This document shows positions 52,464-62,030 of a stretch of 64,000 nt of DNA, piece after piece; the first letter of the stretch is position 1, and every line of letters begins with the position of its first letter. Origin of the DNA: Acidobacteriaceae bacterium (GTDB lineage: Bacteria > Acidobacteriota > Terriglobia > Terriglobales > Acidobacteriaceae); NCBI GenBank assembly GCA_030037635.1, contig JASHQH010000211.1, positions 1 to 64,000 on the forward strand. The letters run 5' to 3'. A program made the position numbers and the translations under genes. The notes beneath the pieces are model-generated. The model was not told where the DNA came from and did not search any database. It saw only the letters and a program-made list of their open reading frames with translations.

Positions 52464-55043
52464 TTGCACTCCCTCCTCGCCCATTTGAATCCTGAACAGC
52501 GCGCCGCGGTCGAGGCGACGGAGGGCCCATTGCTTATCCTGGCCGGCGCGGGCTCGGGCAAAACCCGCGTCATCACCCACCGCATCGCCTGGCTCATCCG
52601 CGAGAAAAATGTGGCGCCTGACTCCATCCTTGCCGTCACCTTCACCAATAAAGCGGCGGGCGAAATGGCCGAGCGCGTTGACGAGCTTCTCGGCCACTCC
52701 TCGTTGGCCAAGCCCCTCATCTCGACGTTTCACTCCTTCTGCGTACGCATCCTGCGCCGCGACATCGAGGCGCTGAAGATCGGCGACAAAGGCCTCTCCC
52801 GGGCCTTCACCATCTTCGACGAAAACGACCAGCAGGGCCTGATCAAGCAGATCATGAAGCGCATGGGGCTCGACACCAAGCAGCTGACTCCGCGCACGGT
52901 GCAGAGCCGCATCTCCTGGGCCAAAAATCACATGGTCGATCCCCAGGATTACTTTCTCGGATCCAAGGACCCGATCAGCGAACGCGTCGCGCACATCTTC
53001 CAGGCTTACCAGGCAGAGCTGCGCAAGAACAACGCCATGGACTTCGACGATCTGCTGCTGGAAGCGGTGCGGCTGCTTAAATCGTCTTCCCAGGTGCGGG
53101 AGCGGTATCAGCATCACTATCAATATCTGCTGGTCGACGAGTACCAGGACACCAACCGCCCGCAGTACGAGCTGATGAAGCTGCTGGCCGGCGAGCACAA
53201 GAATGTCTGCGCGGTGGGCGACGAGGACCAGAGCATTTACTCATGGCGCGGCGCCGACATCCGCAACATTCTGGAGTTTGAGAAGGACTTTCCCAATGCC
53301 CGCATTATTCGCCTCGAGCAAAACTACCGCTCTACGCAGAACATTCTGGAGGCGGCCGGCGCCGTGGTTGCTAACAACGTCCGGCGCAAGGGCAAGAAAC
53401 TCTGGACGGAGCGCCAGGGCGGCTCGATGATCGGCTATTATGAAGCGCCCGACGGCGAGAACGAGGCTCTTTTCATCGCCGACAAAATCCAGGCGTTTCT
53501 GCGCCAGTCGGAAGATTCCTCCGAAACACGGGGCCGCGGAGCGGCGGTGCTGTATCGCATCAATTCGCAGTCGCGCCTCATTGAAGAAGCCATGCGCCGC
53601 TACAACATCAGCTACAGCATGGTCGGCGGCTTCAGCTTCTACGAGCGCGCCGAGATCAAGGACTTGCTCGCCTACCTGCGCCTGGTCCGCAATCCGCACG
53701 ACTCCATGGCCCTGCAGCGAGTCATCAACACTCCGGCGCGCGGCATTGGCAAAACCACGCTTGAAACGGTGGAGCGGTTGGCGCTCGAAACCGGGCAGTC
53801 GACCTGGGACGCCATCGGGGCGGCCGTCGCCAACCGTCTTATCCCGGCGCGCGCGCTCATGGCTCTCGAATCCTTTCGGCAGCTCATTCTCGACGCGCAG
53901 GCCATGATGGATCCGGACTTCGCGGGCAAGCTAGCCGCCGACGTTGCCGAATCCACGGCCAGCCAAGCCGACACGGGGTTCGATTTCGGCGTGGCTGCAA
54001 GGGAGCAAGAAAACGGGGATCAAGCGAGCGAGGGAACATGGGAACAAGGCGACGACGAAGGCGAGGAGGACGAGGAAACCGGATTCCGCTCGCCTGGTGA
54101 CGCTGCCACCCTCCCCGAACTTATCCGCTTCATCATCGATCGCACCGGCTACATCAAAGCTCTCGAAGCCGAAGGCACACCCGAGGCCTTCAGCCGGATT
54201 GAGAACCTGAAGGAGCTTGCCAACGCCGCGCACGACGCCGAGGAACGGGGCGAAACGCTCGCCGAGTTTCTCGATCACGCCGCGCTGGCCTCCGACACCG
54301 ACCAGTTCGATCCCAATGCCCGGGTCACCCTCATGACCCTGCACGCAGCCAAGGGCCTCGAATTTTCGCTGGTTTTTCTCGCCGGCATGGAAGAGGGCCT
54401 GTTTCCTCACTCGCGCACGTTGAGCGATCCGGAGGGAGATCTTGAAGAGGAGCGCCGTCTCTGCTACGTAGGCATGACGCGCGCCATGAATACGCTCATC
54501 CTCACGCGCGCCCACTATCGGCGACGCTACGGCGCCGACATTCCTGAGGCCAGCATTCCCTCGCGCTTTCTTGAGGAGGTGCCCGAACAGCTGATCGAAA
54601 ATCTCAGCGTTCGAAGCCCACGATGGTCGACGCCTGCCTACAGGCCTTCCTACGGCGCGGCCCATTCGCACCGCCGCGACCCCAGCGGTTCGCACTTCAA
54701 CTACGAGGATGAGAGCCAGGAGATCCCGCACGCAGCCGGGTCAGGCTCCTCGGCCGGCCGCGGGGCTCGCCCGGAGTGCTCGGTTGAGAACATCGCTCGA
54801 TTTTTCGGCAGCAGATCGGGCAGCGCTGGTTCCGGTTCCTTCGCGCGGCCTCCCATGGACATCCCAGCAACCAACGGCGCCTCCGGCCTGAAAAAAGGCC
54901 AGCGCGTGCTGCACGCCAAGTACGGCGAAGGCACCGTGCTGGTGCGCGAAGGCGAGGGCGAAGACGCCAAGCTCACCGTTCACTTTGCCCGCCACGGCAT
55001 CAAGAAGCTGATGGAGAAGTTCGCCAACCTGCGCAAAGCCTGA
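52464..55043 (+). CDS. pcrA: UvrD/PcrA-type ATP-dependent DNA helicase with an in-frame acidic/polypurine insertion
   Basis: LNPEQRAAVEATEGPLLILAGAGSGKTRVITHRIAWLI, VTFTNKAAGEMAERV, VDEYQDTNRPQYELMKLL, VGDEDQSIYSWRGADIRNIL, VTLMTLHAAKGLEFSLVFLAGMEEGLFPHSR. Confidence 0.95.
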   Translation: MHSLLAHLNPEQRAAVEATEGPLLILAGAGSGKTRVITHRIAWLIREKNVAPDSILAVTFTNKAAGEMAERVDELLGHSSLAKPLISTFHSFCVRILRRDIEALKIGDKGLSRAFTIFDENDQQGLIKQIMKRMGLDTKQLTPRTVQSRISWAKNHMVDPQDYFLGSKDPISERVAHIFQAYQAELRKNNAMDFDDLLLEAVRLLKSSSQVRERYQHHYQYLLVDEYQDTNRPQYELMKLLAGEHKNVCAVGDEDQSIYSWRGADIRNILEFEKDFPNARIIRLEQNYRSTQNILEAAGAVVANNVRRKGKKLWTERQGGSMIGYYEAPDGENEALFIADKIQAFLRQSEDSSETRGRGAAVLYRINSQSRLIEEAMRRYNISYSMVGGFSFYERAEIKDLLAYLRLVRNPHDSMALQRVINTPARGIGKTTLETVERLALETGQSTWDAIGAAVANRLIPARALMALESFRQLILDAQAMMDPDFAGKLAADVAESTASQADTGFDFGVAAREQENGDQASEGTWEQGDDEGEEDEETGFRSPGDAATLPELIRFIIDRTGYIKALEAEGTPEAFSRIENLKELANAAHDAEERGETLAEFLDHAALASDTDQFDPNARVTLMTLHAAKGLEFSLVFLAGMEEGLFPHSRTLSDPEGDLEEERRLCYVGMTRAMNTLILTRAHYRRRYGADIPEASIPSRFLEEVPEQLIENLSVRSPRWSTPAYRPSYGAAHSHRRDPSGSHFNYEDESQEIPHAAGSGSSAGRGARPECSVENIARFFGSRSGSAGSGSFARPPMDIPATNGASGLKKGQRVLHAKYGEGTVLVREGEGEDAKLTVHFARHGIKKLMEKFANLRKA
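53998..54083. repeat. GGGANCAAG polypurine repeat embedded in pcrA coding sequence
   Basis: AAGGGAGCAAGAAAACGGGGATCAAGCGAGCGAGGGAACATGGGAACAAGG, similar to the 15.8 and 18.0 kb intergenic copies. Confidence 0.6.
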
Positions 55044-55141
55044 ATCTCGGCGGGTGTCCCCTGTCCCGCGCCCTCGTGGACCGGGAGCGCCGCGTTGGGA
55101 CACCGCGACGATCGCATCCCTTCCGTTAGACTGAAAGCGCA

Positions 55142-56287
55142 ATGCAATCGCGCAAAAACCTTGAGATGGCGCAGCGGATCGCGTTGCTTGCTTTCGCCTG
55201 CGCTGTCACGTCAATCTTCACAGCCTGCGGCATGCCGGGCGCGCCTCAGCCGCCCTCCCTCAATCTGCCTGCTCCCGTCAACGATCTCTCTGCCGTGCGC
55301 ACCGGCAACCAGGTGGCGCTCACCTGGACCATGCCCACCAAGAACACCGATAAAACCGTGCTCAAGGGCAACATAACGGTGCGCGTGTGCCGCAATGAAT
55401 CCGCCTCAACAAGCTGCGCCGTCACCACTACGCTCCAACTGGCTCCCGGCGCAAACGGAAGCTTCACCGACACGCTGCCCGCGCCACTCGCTTCGGGAAC
55501 TGCGCGCGTTCTCAACTATTCCGTTGAGCTCGACAATCGCAAAGGCCGTTCCGCCGGTCTGTCCAACGCCACGCAAATTCTCGCCGGCAAGGCGCCCACG
55601 CCGGTCACCGGCTTGACCGCCGAAATGCGCCGCAACGAGGTCCTGCTTCGTTGGGAGGCTGCGCCGTCCGGCTCGTCTCCCGCGGCCATCCGGCTGGTGC
55701 GCAAGCGGCTCAGTCCGCCCGCTCAAAAGCCCGGCCCGCAAAACACCACCCAAGGCTTGCTTGCGCCTCCTGCCGAGCCGGCTGAGCGAACCCTCCTGGT
55801 TGAGGCCGAGGCGAACACCGATCGCGCTCTTGATGCAGACATTCGCATCGGCGAAACGTACGAATATCGCGCGCAGCGCGTGGCTCGCGTGACCGTGAAC
55901 GGCCAGACGCTCGAGCTTGCGTCAGAGCTTTCGCCTCCGCTGCGTGTCGAAGCCATCCAGGAGTTTCCTCCAGCCGTGCCCAAGGGCCTGGCCGCTGTGG
56001 CCACGCCTGGTGAAAACGGCGCCGGCCCGGCGATCGACCTGAACTGGCAACCCAACACTGACCCCGATCTGGCAGGCTACATCGTCTACCGGCGCGAACC
56101 CGGAGCGTCAGGCGCGGAGGCAGCGTGGCAGCGCATCTCGCCCGCGCAACCGGTTGCCGAACCGGCATATCACGATGACCATGTGCAGCCCGGCCACACC
56201 TATGCCTACGCCGTGAGCGCCATCGACCTGGAGGGCCATGAAAGCGAGCGCTCAGCCGAAGCCCAGGAGACGGCCGCTTCACCATAG
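55142..56287 (+). CDS. Fibronectin type III domain lipoprotein
   Basis: Lipobox-like IFTACGMPGAP; FnIII-like segments (PVNDLSAVRTGNQVALTWTMP; TPVTGLTAEMRRNEVLLRWEA; DLNWQPNTDPDLAGYIVYRREPG). Confidence 0.75.
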   Translation: MQSRKNLEMAQRIALLAFACAVTSIFTACGMPGAPQPPSLNLPAPVNDLSAVRTGNQVALTWTMPTKNTDKTVLKGNITVRVCRNESASTSCAVTTTLQLAPGANGSFTDTLPAPLASGTARVLNYSVELDNRKGRSAGLSNATQILAGKAPTPVTGLTAEMRRNEVLLRWEAAPSGSSPAAIRLVRKRLSPPAQKPGPQNTTQGLLAPPAEPAERTLLVEAEANTDRALDADIRIGETYEYRAQRVARVTVNGQTLELASELSPPLRVEAIQEFPPAVPKGLAAVATPGENGAGPAIDLNWQPNTDPDLAGYIVYRREPGASGAEAAWQRISPAQPVAEPAYHDDHVQPGHTYAYAVSAIDLEGHESERSAEAQETAASP

Positions 56288-56310
56288 CGAGACGCGAGGA
56301 GGGTTTCTCG

Positions 56311-57129
56311 ATGAAATACTGCCGGTTCCTGTGGAACGGCCAAAGCATGTACGGCGCGGTGGAAATGCACGCCGGCGAATTGCGTATCATTTCCCTCATC
56401 GACGCGCCGGAGGAAGACCTCGTCTACCGCATCGAACACGGCGGCGCACCTGCCGGCAGCTTCAACTTCGAGCCCATGCCGTTCAGCCGGGCGGATTTGC
56501 TGCCGCCTGTCAAACCAACAAAAATCATCTGCGTCGGCCGCAACTATCGCGAGCACGTAAGCGAGCTCGGCAACCAGCTGCCGGCCGAACCGCTGCTTTT
56601 CTTCAAGCCGCCATCCTCGCTGCTGCGTCCCGGCGGCGCGGTGCGGCTGCCCTTGGTGTCGGAGCGCGTGGACTTCGAGGGCGAACTGGCGCTGGTCATC
56701 GGCCGCCGCGCCCGAGCCCTCAAGCCCGAAGACGACTGGCGCAAAATCGTCCGCGGCTTCACGCTGGCTAACGACATCACGGCCCGCGACCTGCAAAAGA
56801 AGGACACACAGTGGACACGCGCCAAGGGCTTCGACACTTTTTGCCCCATAGGCCCGTTGGTCAGCGACGAGCTCGACCTCGACGGCGGGGTCACAATCGA
56901 AACGCGGGTCAACGGCGAGCTGCGCCAGAGCGGCTCCTCGCGCGACTTCATCTTTCCGGTCCCGGCTTTGCTCAGCTACATTACCGCGGCCTTTACGCTT
57001 GAGCCGGGCGACCTGATCCTCACTGGAACTCCGTCGGGCGTCGGCCCGCTCGCCTCCGGCGATGTCGTCGAAGTCTCGATTCCCGGATTCGGTGTGCTTT
57101 CAAACGCCGTCGAAACGGAAACGGCGTAG
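56311..57129 (+). CDS. Fumarylacetoacetate hydrolase family protein
   Basis: KIICVGRNYREHVSELGNQLPAEPLLFFKPPSSLLRPGGAVRLP, FEGELALVIGRRAR, ANDITARDLQKKDTQWTRAKGFDTFCPIGP, GDLILTGTPSGVGPL. Confidence 0.9.
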   Translation: MKYCRFLWNGQSMYGAVEMHAGELRIISLIDAPEEDLVYRIEHGGAPAGSFNFEPMPFSRADLLPPVKPTKIICVGRNYREHVSELGNQLPAEPLLFFKPPSSLLRPGGAVRLPLVSERVDFEGELALVIGRRARALKPEDDWRKIVRGFTLANDITARDLQKKDTQWTRAKGFDTFCPIGPLVSDELDLDGGVTIETRVNGELRQSGSSRDFIFPVPALLSYITAAFTLEPGDLILTGTPSGVGPLASGDVVEVSIPGFGVLSNAVETETA

Positions 57130-57138
57130 GACCGCCGG

Positions 57139-57168
57139 GGATGCAACCGGCTTTCACCCGGCGCATCC
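57139..57168. other. Hairpin between the FAH-family gene and tal
   Basis: GGATGC-AA-CCGG-CTTTCAC-CCGG-C-GCATCC; no following T-run. Confidence 0.45.
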
Positions 57169-57231
57169 TAAGGAGGGGGTAAACTGTTGCAGTAGGAAGC
57201 GGGCTGCCCCCTATTCCCCGGAGGAGAAAAC

Positions 57232-58233
57232 ATGCCGGAAAATCTTCTTGAGCAGTTGCGGAAATATACGGTTGTGGTTGCCGATACCGGCGACATGGAC
57301 GCCATGGAGCAGTTTCACCCCCAGGACGCGACCACCAATCCCTCGCTGATCACCACGGCGGCGCAGATGCCCCAATATCAGCCTATTGTGGACGGCGTTT
57401 TGCGGGATGCGCGCAAAGAGCTGGGCGAAAGCGCGACCGATCAGGCCGTCGCCAACCTGGCTTTCCAGCGCCTGGCCATCGCCTTCGGCAAGAAGATTCT
57501 CAAGATTATTCCCGGCCGCGTTTCCACCGAGGTGGACGCGCGCCTTTCCTACGACACCGAGGCCACCATCGCTCAGGCACGCAGCATCATCGCGCAGTAC
57601 GATGCCGCGGGCATCGGCCGAGATCATGTGCTCATCAAGATCGCTTCCACCTGGGAGGGTATTCGCGCCGCCGAAGTCCTCGAGAAGGAAGACATCCACT
57701 GCAACCTGACACTTCTTTTCGGCTTGCATCAGGCCATCGCGGCGGCCGACGCCGGCGTCACACTCGTTTCGCCTTTCGTGGGCCGCATCCTGGACTGGTA
57801 CAAGAAAGACACCGGCAAGGATTACCACGGGGCCGATGATCCCGGCGTTCAGTCGGTCACGCGCATCTATAACTACTTCAAGAAATTCGGCTATAAAACC
57901 GTGGTCATGGGCGCCAGCTTCCGCAATATCGGCGAAATCTGCGAACTCGCCGGCTGCGACCTGCTCACCATCTCGCCGCAATTTCTCGGCGAGCTTGAGA
58001 ATACGCAGGGCGATCTGCCGCGCAAGCTCGATCCTGAAAAAGCCAAGGGCATGGCCATCGAGAGAATCATCGTGGACCACGCCACGTTCGTCCGCATGCA
58101 CGCTGCCGACCGCATGGCTACCGACAAATTGAAGGAAGGCATCGAAGGCTTTTCCGCCGCGCTGGTCAAACTGGAATCGCTGCTTGCCAAGCGCCTTGCC
58201 GAGCTGGAGTCGCGCACGCCCGCTGCGGTCTGA
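57232..58233 (+). CDS. tal: Transaldolase (TalB type)
   Basis: [99 protein letters not shown]. Confidence 0.94.
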   Translation: MPENLLEQLRKYTVVVADTGDMDAMEQFHPQDATTNPSLITTAAQMPQYQPIVDGVLRDARKELGESATDQAVANLAFQRLAIAFGKKILKIIPGRVSTEVDARLSYDTEATIAQARSIIAQYDAAGIGRDHVLIKIASTWEGIRAAEVLEKEDIHCNLTLLFGLHQAIAAADAGVTLVSPFVGRILDWYKKDTGKDYHGADDPGVQSVTRIYNYFKKFGYKTVVMGASFRNIGEICELAGCDLLTISPQFLGELENTQGDLPRKLDPEKAKGMAIERIIVDHATFVRMHAADRMATDKLKEGIEGFSAALVKLESLLAKRLAELESRTPAAV

Positions 58234-58287
58234 CCCACGCAGGATTGCTGCACGCTGAGGAGCGGGGTTCGGAGCTTGGGAAGGTCT

Positions 58288-58338
58288 CGCCCCAACCCTA
58301 GCGGGAAGAACAAATGCCCGGCTAGGATGGGGCACTCC
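58288..58338. repeat. GGGGCAC-type hairpin repeat, copy 4
   Basis: CGCCCCAACCCTAGCGGG-AAGAACAAATG-CCCGGCTAGGATGGGGCACTCCG in the convergent tal / Rieske intergenic region. Confidence 0.7.
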
Positions 58339-58352
58339 GCGGTTTGCTTCGC

Positions 58353-59435
58353 TCAGGACCGCCAGCGCAACTCTACAGGCCCGTCCATGGGGTGCTTGGC
58401 TGCGGCTCCCGTCGCCGCGGCATCCAGCCGCGCCTGCTTCAGCGCCAGGTACCACTTGGCCGGCTTGTCCGCGTCGTCAATCAGCATCAGCGTGGGACTG
58501 TGCTTCAGCCCTTCGGCCTGCTGAATCATCGTCTCCTGGTCCTGCCGCACGAACCGCGCTCCAAAAAACCTGGCGATGGGAGTCACAAGCGGTACGTGGT
58601 AAAACACGTTCCACGCTGCTACCACGTCGATGCGGCAGGTTGAGCCGGTCACAGGCGTCACCGTGGTCAGGCTCGCAAACCACTTTTCTCCGCAGCGAAT
58701 CGTCTCGGTGCGCCGATTGGGCAGCACAAAATCGATCGTTGTTTCGACCGGCTGCCCATAAACTCCGAGTAATTTGTACGGCGCCGAGTTGCGGCTGGGC
58801 GCGTGAGCGCTCATGCGAAATCCCTCGGGAATCGGTTCGAAGCGCTTGCTCTTCTCGTGGATGCTGGCCCGCGACCGCCACCACCACGCCTGATGCACAA
58901 ACGGCCCGTGCGCCGGATCCATGAGGCCGATGATCCCGTGATCCACATTGCAGGGAAGATCGGCCGTAAGATGTGCTGTCCGGTATTTCGGCCCAAACTT
59001 GGGCACCTCGGGCACCGGCTTCCGTTCGGCCGCTTCGCTTCTTCGCCCGCTTCCCGGGCTGGGAACATAGACCCAGGCGTGCCCGTCCCGCTCTTCACAA
59101 GCGAAGGCTGTGGCATAGATGCGCGTCGCGTCCAACCGGTCGTGGCTCGTGAGCGAAGGAATCAGCGCGCACTGACCGCTGCACGGTTCAAACTCCCACC
59201 CGTGGTAGCGGCAGGTCACATGTTGGCCATCGAACCATCCGTAGCTAAGCGGGATGCCGCGATGCGGGCAACTATCGCGCAACGCGAAGAGCCGTCCGTC
59301 CCGGCGACGTCCCAGTACCAGGGGGATCTCCAGCAGCGTGGCCGTGGCCAGCGTGCCGCGGCGAAGCGCGGCACTGCGCATCGCCGGGTACCAGTCGTCG
59401 TACAGCAACGTCGTTCTCGGCCCTTCGGCTGTCAT
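58353..59435 (-). CDS. Rieske-type aromatic ring-hydroxylating oxygenase alpha subunit-like protein
   Basis: Rieske motif CPHRGIPLSYGWFDGQHVTCRYHGWEF; Fe-site-like region CNVDHGIIGLMDPAHGPFVHQAWWW. Confidence 0.85.
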   Translation of the reverse strand: MTAEGPRTTLLYDDWYPAMRSAALRRGTLATATLLEIPLVLGRRRDGRLFALRDSCPHRGIPLSYGWFDGQHVTCRYHGWEFEPCSGQCALIPSLTSHDRLDATRIYATAFACEERDGHAWVYVPSPGSGRRSEAAERKPVPEVPKFGPKYRTAHLTADLPCNVDHGIIGLMDPAHGPFVHQAWWWRSRASIHEKSKRFEPIPEGFRMSAHAPSRNSAPYKLLGVYGQPVETTIDFVLPNRRTETIRCGEKWFASLTTVTPVTGSTCRIDVVAAWNVFYHVPLVTPIARFFGARFVRQDQETMIQQAEGLKHSPTLMLIDDADKPAKWYLALKQARLDAAATGAAAKHPMDGPVELRWRS

Positions 59436-59666
59436 GCTCTTCTCCAGAGTCGGCAGGCGCTCTAGTCCAACTCACCATACCACCCCCGCCGCGCCCGCTG
59501 CGACTTTCGCGTAAGGTTGCCCGCCGGGCGAGGCGCGCGCCGCTTTTTTTGAGCACGAACGCGAGGCACATTATTCCGCACTTATTTTCAGCCTGTGCAG
59601 AGCCGTGTTCCCCATCCGTAATTCGCAAATGAGTTACCTTTTGCAAACAAAATTTCCATTCCCCTC

Positions 59667-59694
59667 TTGTCAAACGCAACCTTTCCGATAATCT
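59667..59694 (+). promoter_or_regulatory. Candidate sigma-70-like promoter upstream of the 59884 gene
   Basis: TTGTCA - 16 nt - TAATCT in an AT-richer intergenic region. Confidence 0.3.
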
Positions 59695-59883
59695 CGGTGT
59701 TACAGCGAAGTACAACGGGCCGTGGCTGGCACCTTCCCCGCGCCGCTCGAACCGGAACAGCCAGGGCCTCAAGCCAAATCGGGCTGCTCGCGCACAGCCG
59801 TAGTTGGACTTGGTCGGCACCGGGGTGAATTGCATCTAACGAAATCAAGGGAGGATGCAATCCTGGGAGCCGCGCGTTAGGAG

Positions 59884-60432
59884 GTGTCTATGCAAGCACA
59901 GGCTCATCCGCTCGAACCCTTCTTCCAGCAGGCGGTACGGAATAGCTACGAGGGCAAGCTTGGATTGCACGACCCTGACGTCACCAGCTACGTGGCGCAT
60001 CTGCTTTGCGAGTTCTGCAATGCCGACAAGCTTTTCTCCATGCGCGACCAAACAGGGCGGCCCATCGAGGAACTCGAGGAAATGGTGCGCGCGGCCGACC
60101 CGGTGAACGGCTCGGCTGCCTCATTCGATCAGGAGCGCGCACTGCGCAAGCACATCGGTGATTATTCGCTCTTTGTGGCCGGAATGTATCCCGAAATCAC
60201 CGGTTCGAACCGCCGCACCCGCAAGCACTATCCCAGCCTTGAGGAGCTCATTCACGCCGGCAAGGAGAGCTACTTTATCGTCAGCCAGTTCAACTTGTTC
60301 GAGTACGAGCAAGAGGCGCCGCTCTTCGCGCGGCTCTCTGACCGTTTTGAGCGCTGGCTGCTGGGACTGACGCTGGTGCGCGATGAACTCGGGCCCCACA
60401 AGCCACCTGAGCTTCCGCTGCGCGTGAATTAG
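59884..60432 (+). CDS. Conserved hypothetical protein
   Basis: 182 aa ORF, RBS-like AGGAGGTGT just upstream; GTG 59884 or ATG 59890. Confidence 0.7.
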   Translation: MSMQAQAHPLEPFFQQAVRNSYEGKLGLHDPDVTSYVAHLLCEFCNADKLFSMRDQTGRPIEELEEMVRAADPVNGSAASFDQERALRKHIGDYSLFVAGMYPEITGSNRRTRKHYPSLEELIHAGKESYFIVSQFNLFEYEQEAPLFARLSDRFERWLLGLTLVRDELGPHKPPELPLRVN

Positions 60433-60609
60433 ATCCCTCGGCGCCCACGCCGCGGTTGCCGCATCCTTTCGCGTCTTGCGCGAAAGGGCGGGACCGCAAT
60501 TCCTTTCTCAATCGCTGCAGAAGAGCCGCTCTTCTGTTCCGTTCCAAGCTTCCTGCTGCCTTGATCGACTCGACCCTTGCATGGATACTGGGAGAGGCGA
60601 GGTCATGGT

Positions 60610-61281
60610 ATGAGCGAATATGCAACGTTGCGCGCCTCCGACGGTCACAGTTTTTCAGCCTACGTGGCTCGGCCGTCGGGCGAACCCTTTGCCGGGCTGG
60701 TTGTCATTCAGGAAATCTTCGGCGTCAATGCGCACATCCGTTCAGTGGCCGACGGCTACGCCCGCGACGGATTTTTCGCCGTCGCGCCCGCGCTCTTTGA
60801 TCGCATACAGCCCAGCATTGAGTTGGACTACCAGGGCGAAGACATGCAAAAGGCAATGAGCCTCATTCCCAGGCTCAACATGGAAAAAGCGCTCGCCGAT
60901 GTGGCCGCTTGCATTGATTTTGCCGCGTCCTCTACTGGAAAGAAGGTGGGCGTGGTCGGATTCTGCTGGGGAGGATCGCTGGCCTGGCTGGCCGCCACGC
61001 GCCTGCATCCCGCCGTGGCCGTCGGCTATTACGGCGGACAAATCGGCAACTATGCCACGGAGACGCTCTCCGCACCTGCCATGCTCCACTTCGGCCGTCA
61101 GGATACGCACATCCCTCCCGAGGTTGTCGAAAAGGTGCGTGCCGCGCATCCCGAAGTCGAGATCTACTGGTACGACGCCGGCCACGGATTCAACTGCGAT
61201 GCTCGCGCCAGCCACGACGCGGCCGCAGCCAGGGAGGCCCGCCAGCGCACCCTCGCGTTCCTGAAAAAGCATCTGGCTTGA
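60610..61281 (+). CDS. Dienelactone hydrolase family protein
   Basis: GLVVIQEIFGVNAHIRSVADGYARDGFFAVAPALFDR, KVGVVGFCWGGSLAWLAA, YDAGHGFNCD. Confidence 0.9.
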   Translation: MSEYATLRASDGHSFSAYVARPSGEPFAGLVVIQEIFGVNAHIRSVADGYARDGFFAVAPALFDRIQPSIELDYQGEDMQKAMSLIPRLNMEKALADVAACIDFAASSTGKKVGVVGFCWGGSLAWLAATRLHPAVAVGYYGGQIGNYATETLSAPAMLHFGRQDTHIPPEVVEKVRAAHPEVEIYWYDAGHGFNCDARASHDAAAAREARQRTLAFLKKHLA

Positions 61282-61365
61282 GGGAGCCGCAACACAGGTC
61301 ACGGCGGTTTCCGATCGTCCCCAATCCGGAACCGCCGCAACTGTCTTGGAGCTGCGAACTGCGAA

Positions 61366-61731
61366 CTATTCGCTCCACACCGCCAGCAGGTTTCCCACGC
61401 CGTCGGCAAAATGAAAGCGCCGTCCACCGGGAAACTCGAACGTCGGCACAACGATGGTGCCGCCGCCCCCGACAATCGCTGCTTCGGTGGCCTTCAAATT
61501 CGCCGAGTACAACACCACCAGCGGTGCGGCCTCGCCGGCTTTTTCGTCTGGACGGCAGGTGCGAAAGCCTCCGTTAACGCCCGCACTGGCAGCGTCGAAG
61601 CTGGAGTAATCGGGCCCGTAGTCCGTAAATCTCCAGCCAAACACGCTCGCATAGAACTTCTTGGCGCGCGCCACGTCGGTGGCGGCGAATTCAATGTAGT
61701 CGATCTTGTGATGATTTCCTGCTGAACTCAT
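61366..61731 (-). CDS. VOC (glyoxalase/bleomycin-resistance) family protein
   Basis: MSSAGNHHKIDYIEFAATDVARAKKFYASVFGWRFTDYGPDYSSF...GGTIVVPTFEFPGGRRFHFADGVGNLLAVWSE. Confidence 0.88.
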   Translation of the reverse strand: MSSAGNHHKIDYIEFAATDVARAKKFYASVFGWRFTDYGPDYSSFDAASAGVNGGFRTCRPDEKAGEAAPLVVLYSANLKATEAAIVGGGGTIVVPTFEFPGGRRFHFADGVGNLLAVWSE

Positions 61732-61975
61732 GGCTTATCTCCTCCTGGTTTGACTGGCGTGGAGTGGAGGGAACGGTGGCAGGAATCGAAGGCGCGAGCA
61801 CACCCTTCCCACATGCTCTGATACGCCTCCATCCGCAATCCCTCAAGAGCCGAAGAGTGCAGGTAGAGCCCGCTTGCCTTGCTGCGCGGACTGCCGAGGT
61901 ACGCTCCCACCCTAACAGACCAGCCCGCACCCTGCGCAACAGGTTTCCTTCGCTTTAGCCTGCCGCCTTAGCCCC

Positions 61976-62030
61976 GCAGTCTCTGCTTCTTTGGTCCCTG
62001 TTTTCTGTTCCCTAATTCCCAACCCCTGCC
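61976..62030. repeat. GGGAACAAG polypurine repeat (pyrimidine strand on +), overlapping MFS gene 3' end
   Basis: CAGTCTCTGCTTCTTTGGTCCCTGTTTTCTGTTCCCTAATTCCC; reverse complement resembles the 18.0 kb copy. Confidence 0.55.

Noticed and set aside
58353-61281. Rieske oxygenase, hypothetical and dienelactone hydrolase considered as an aromatic-degradation operon
   Set aside because: Genes are on different strands, and no ferredoxin/reductase, beta subunit or ring-cleavage gene is present; proximity alone is insufficient.
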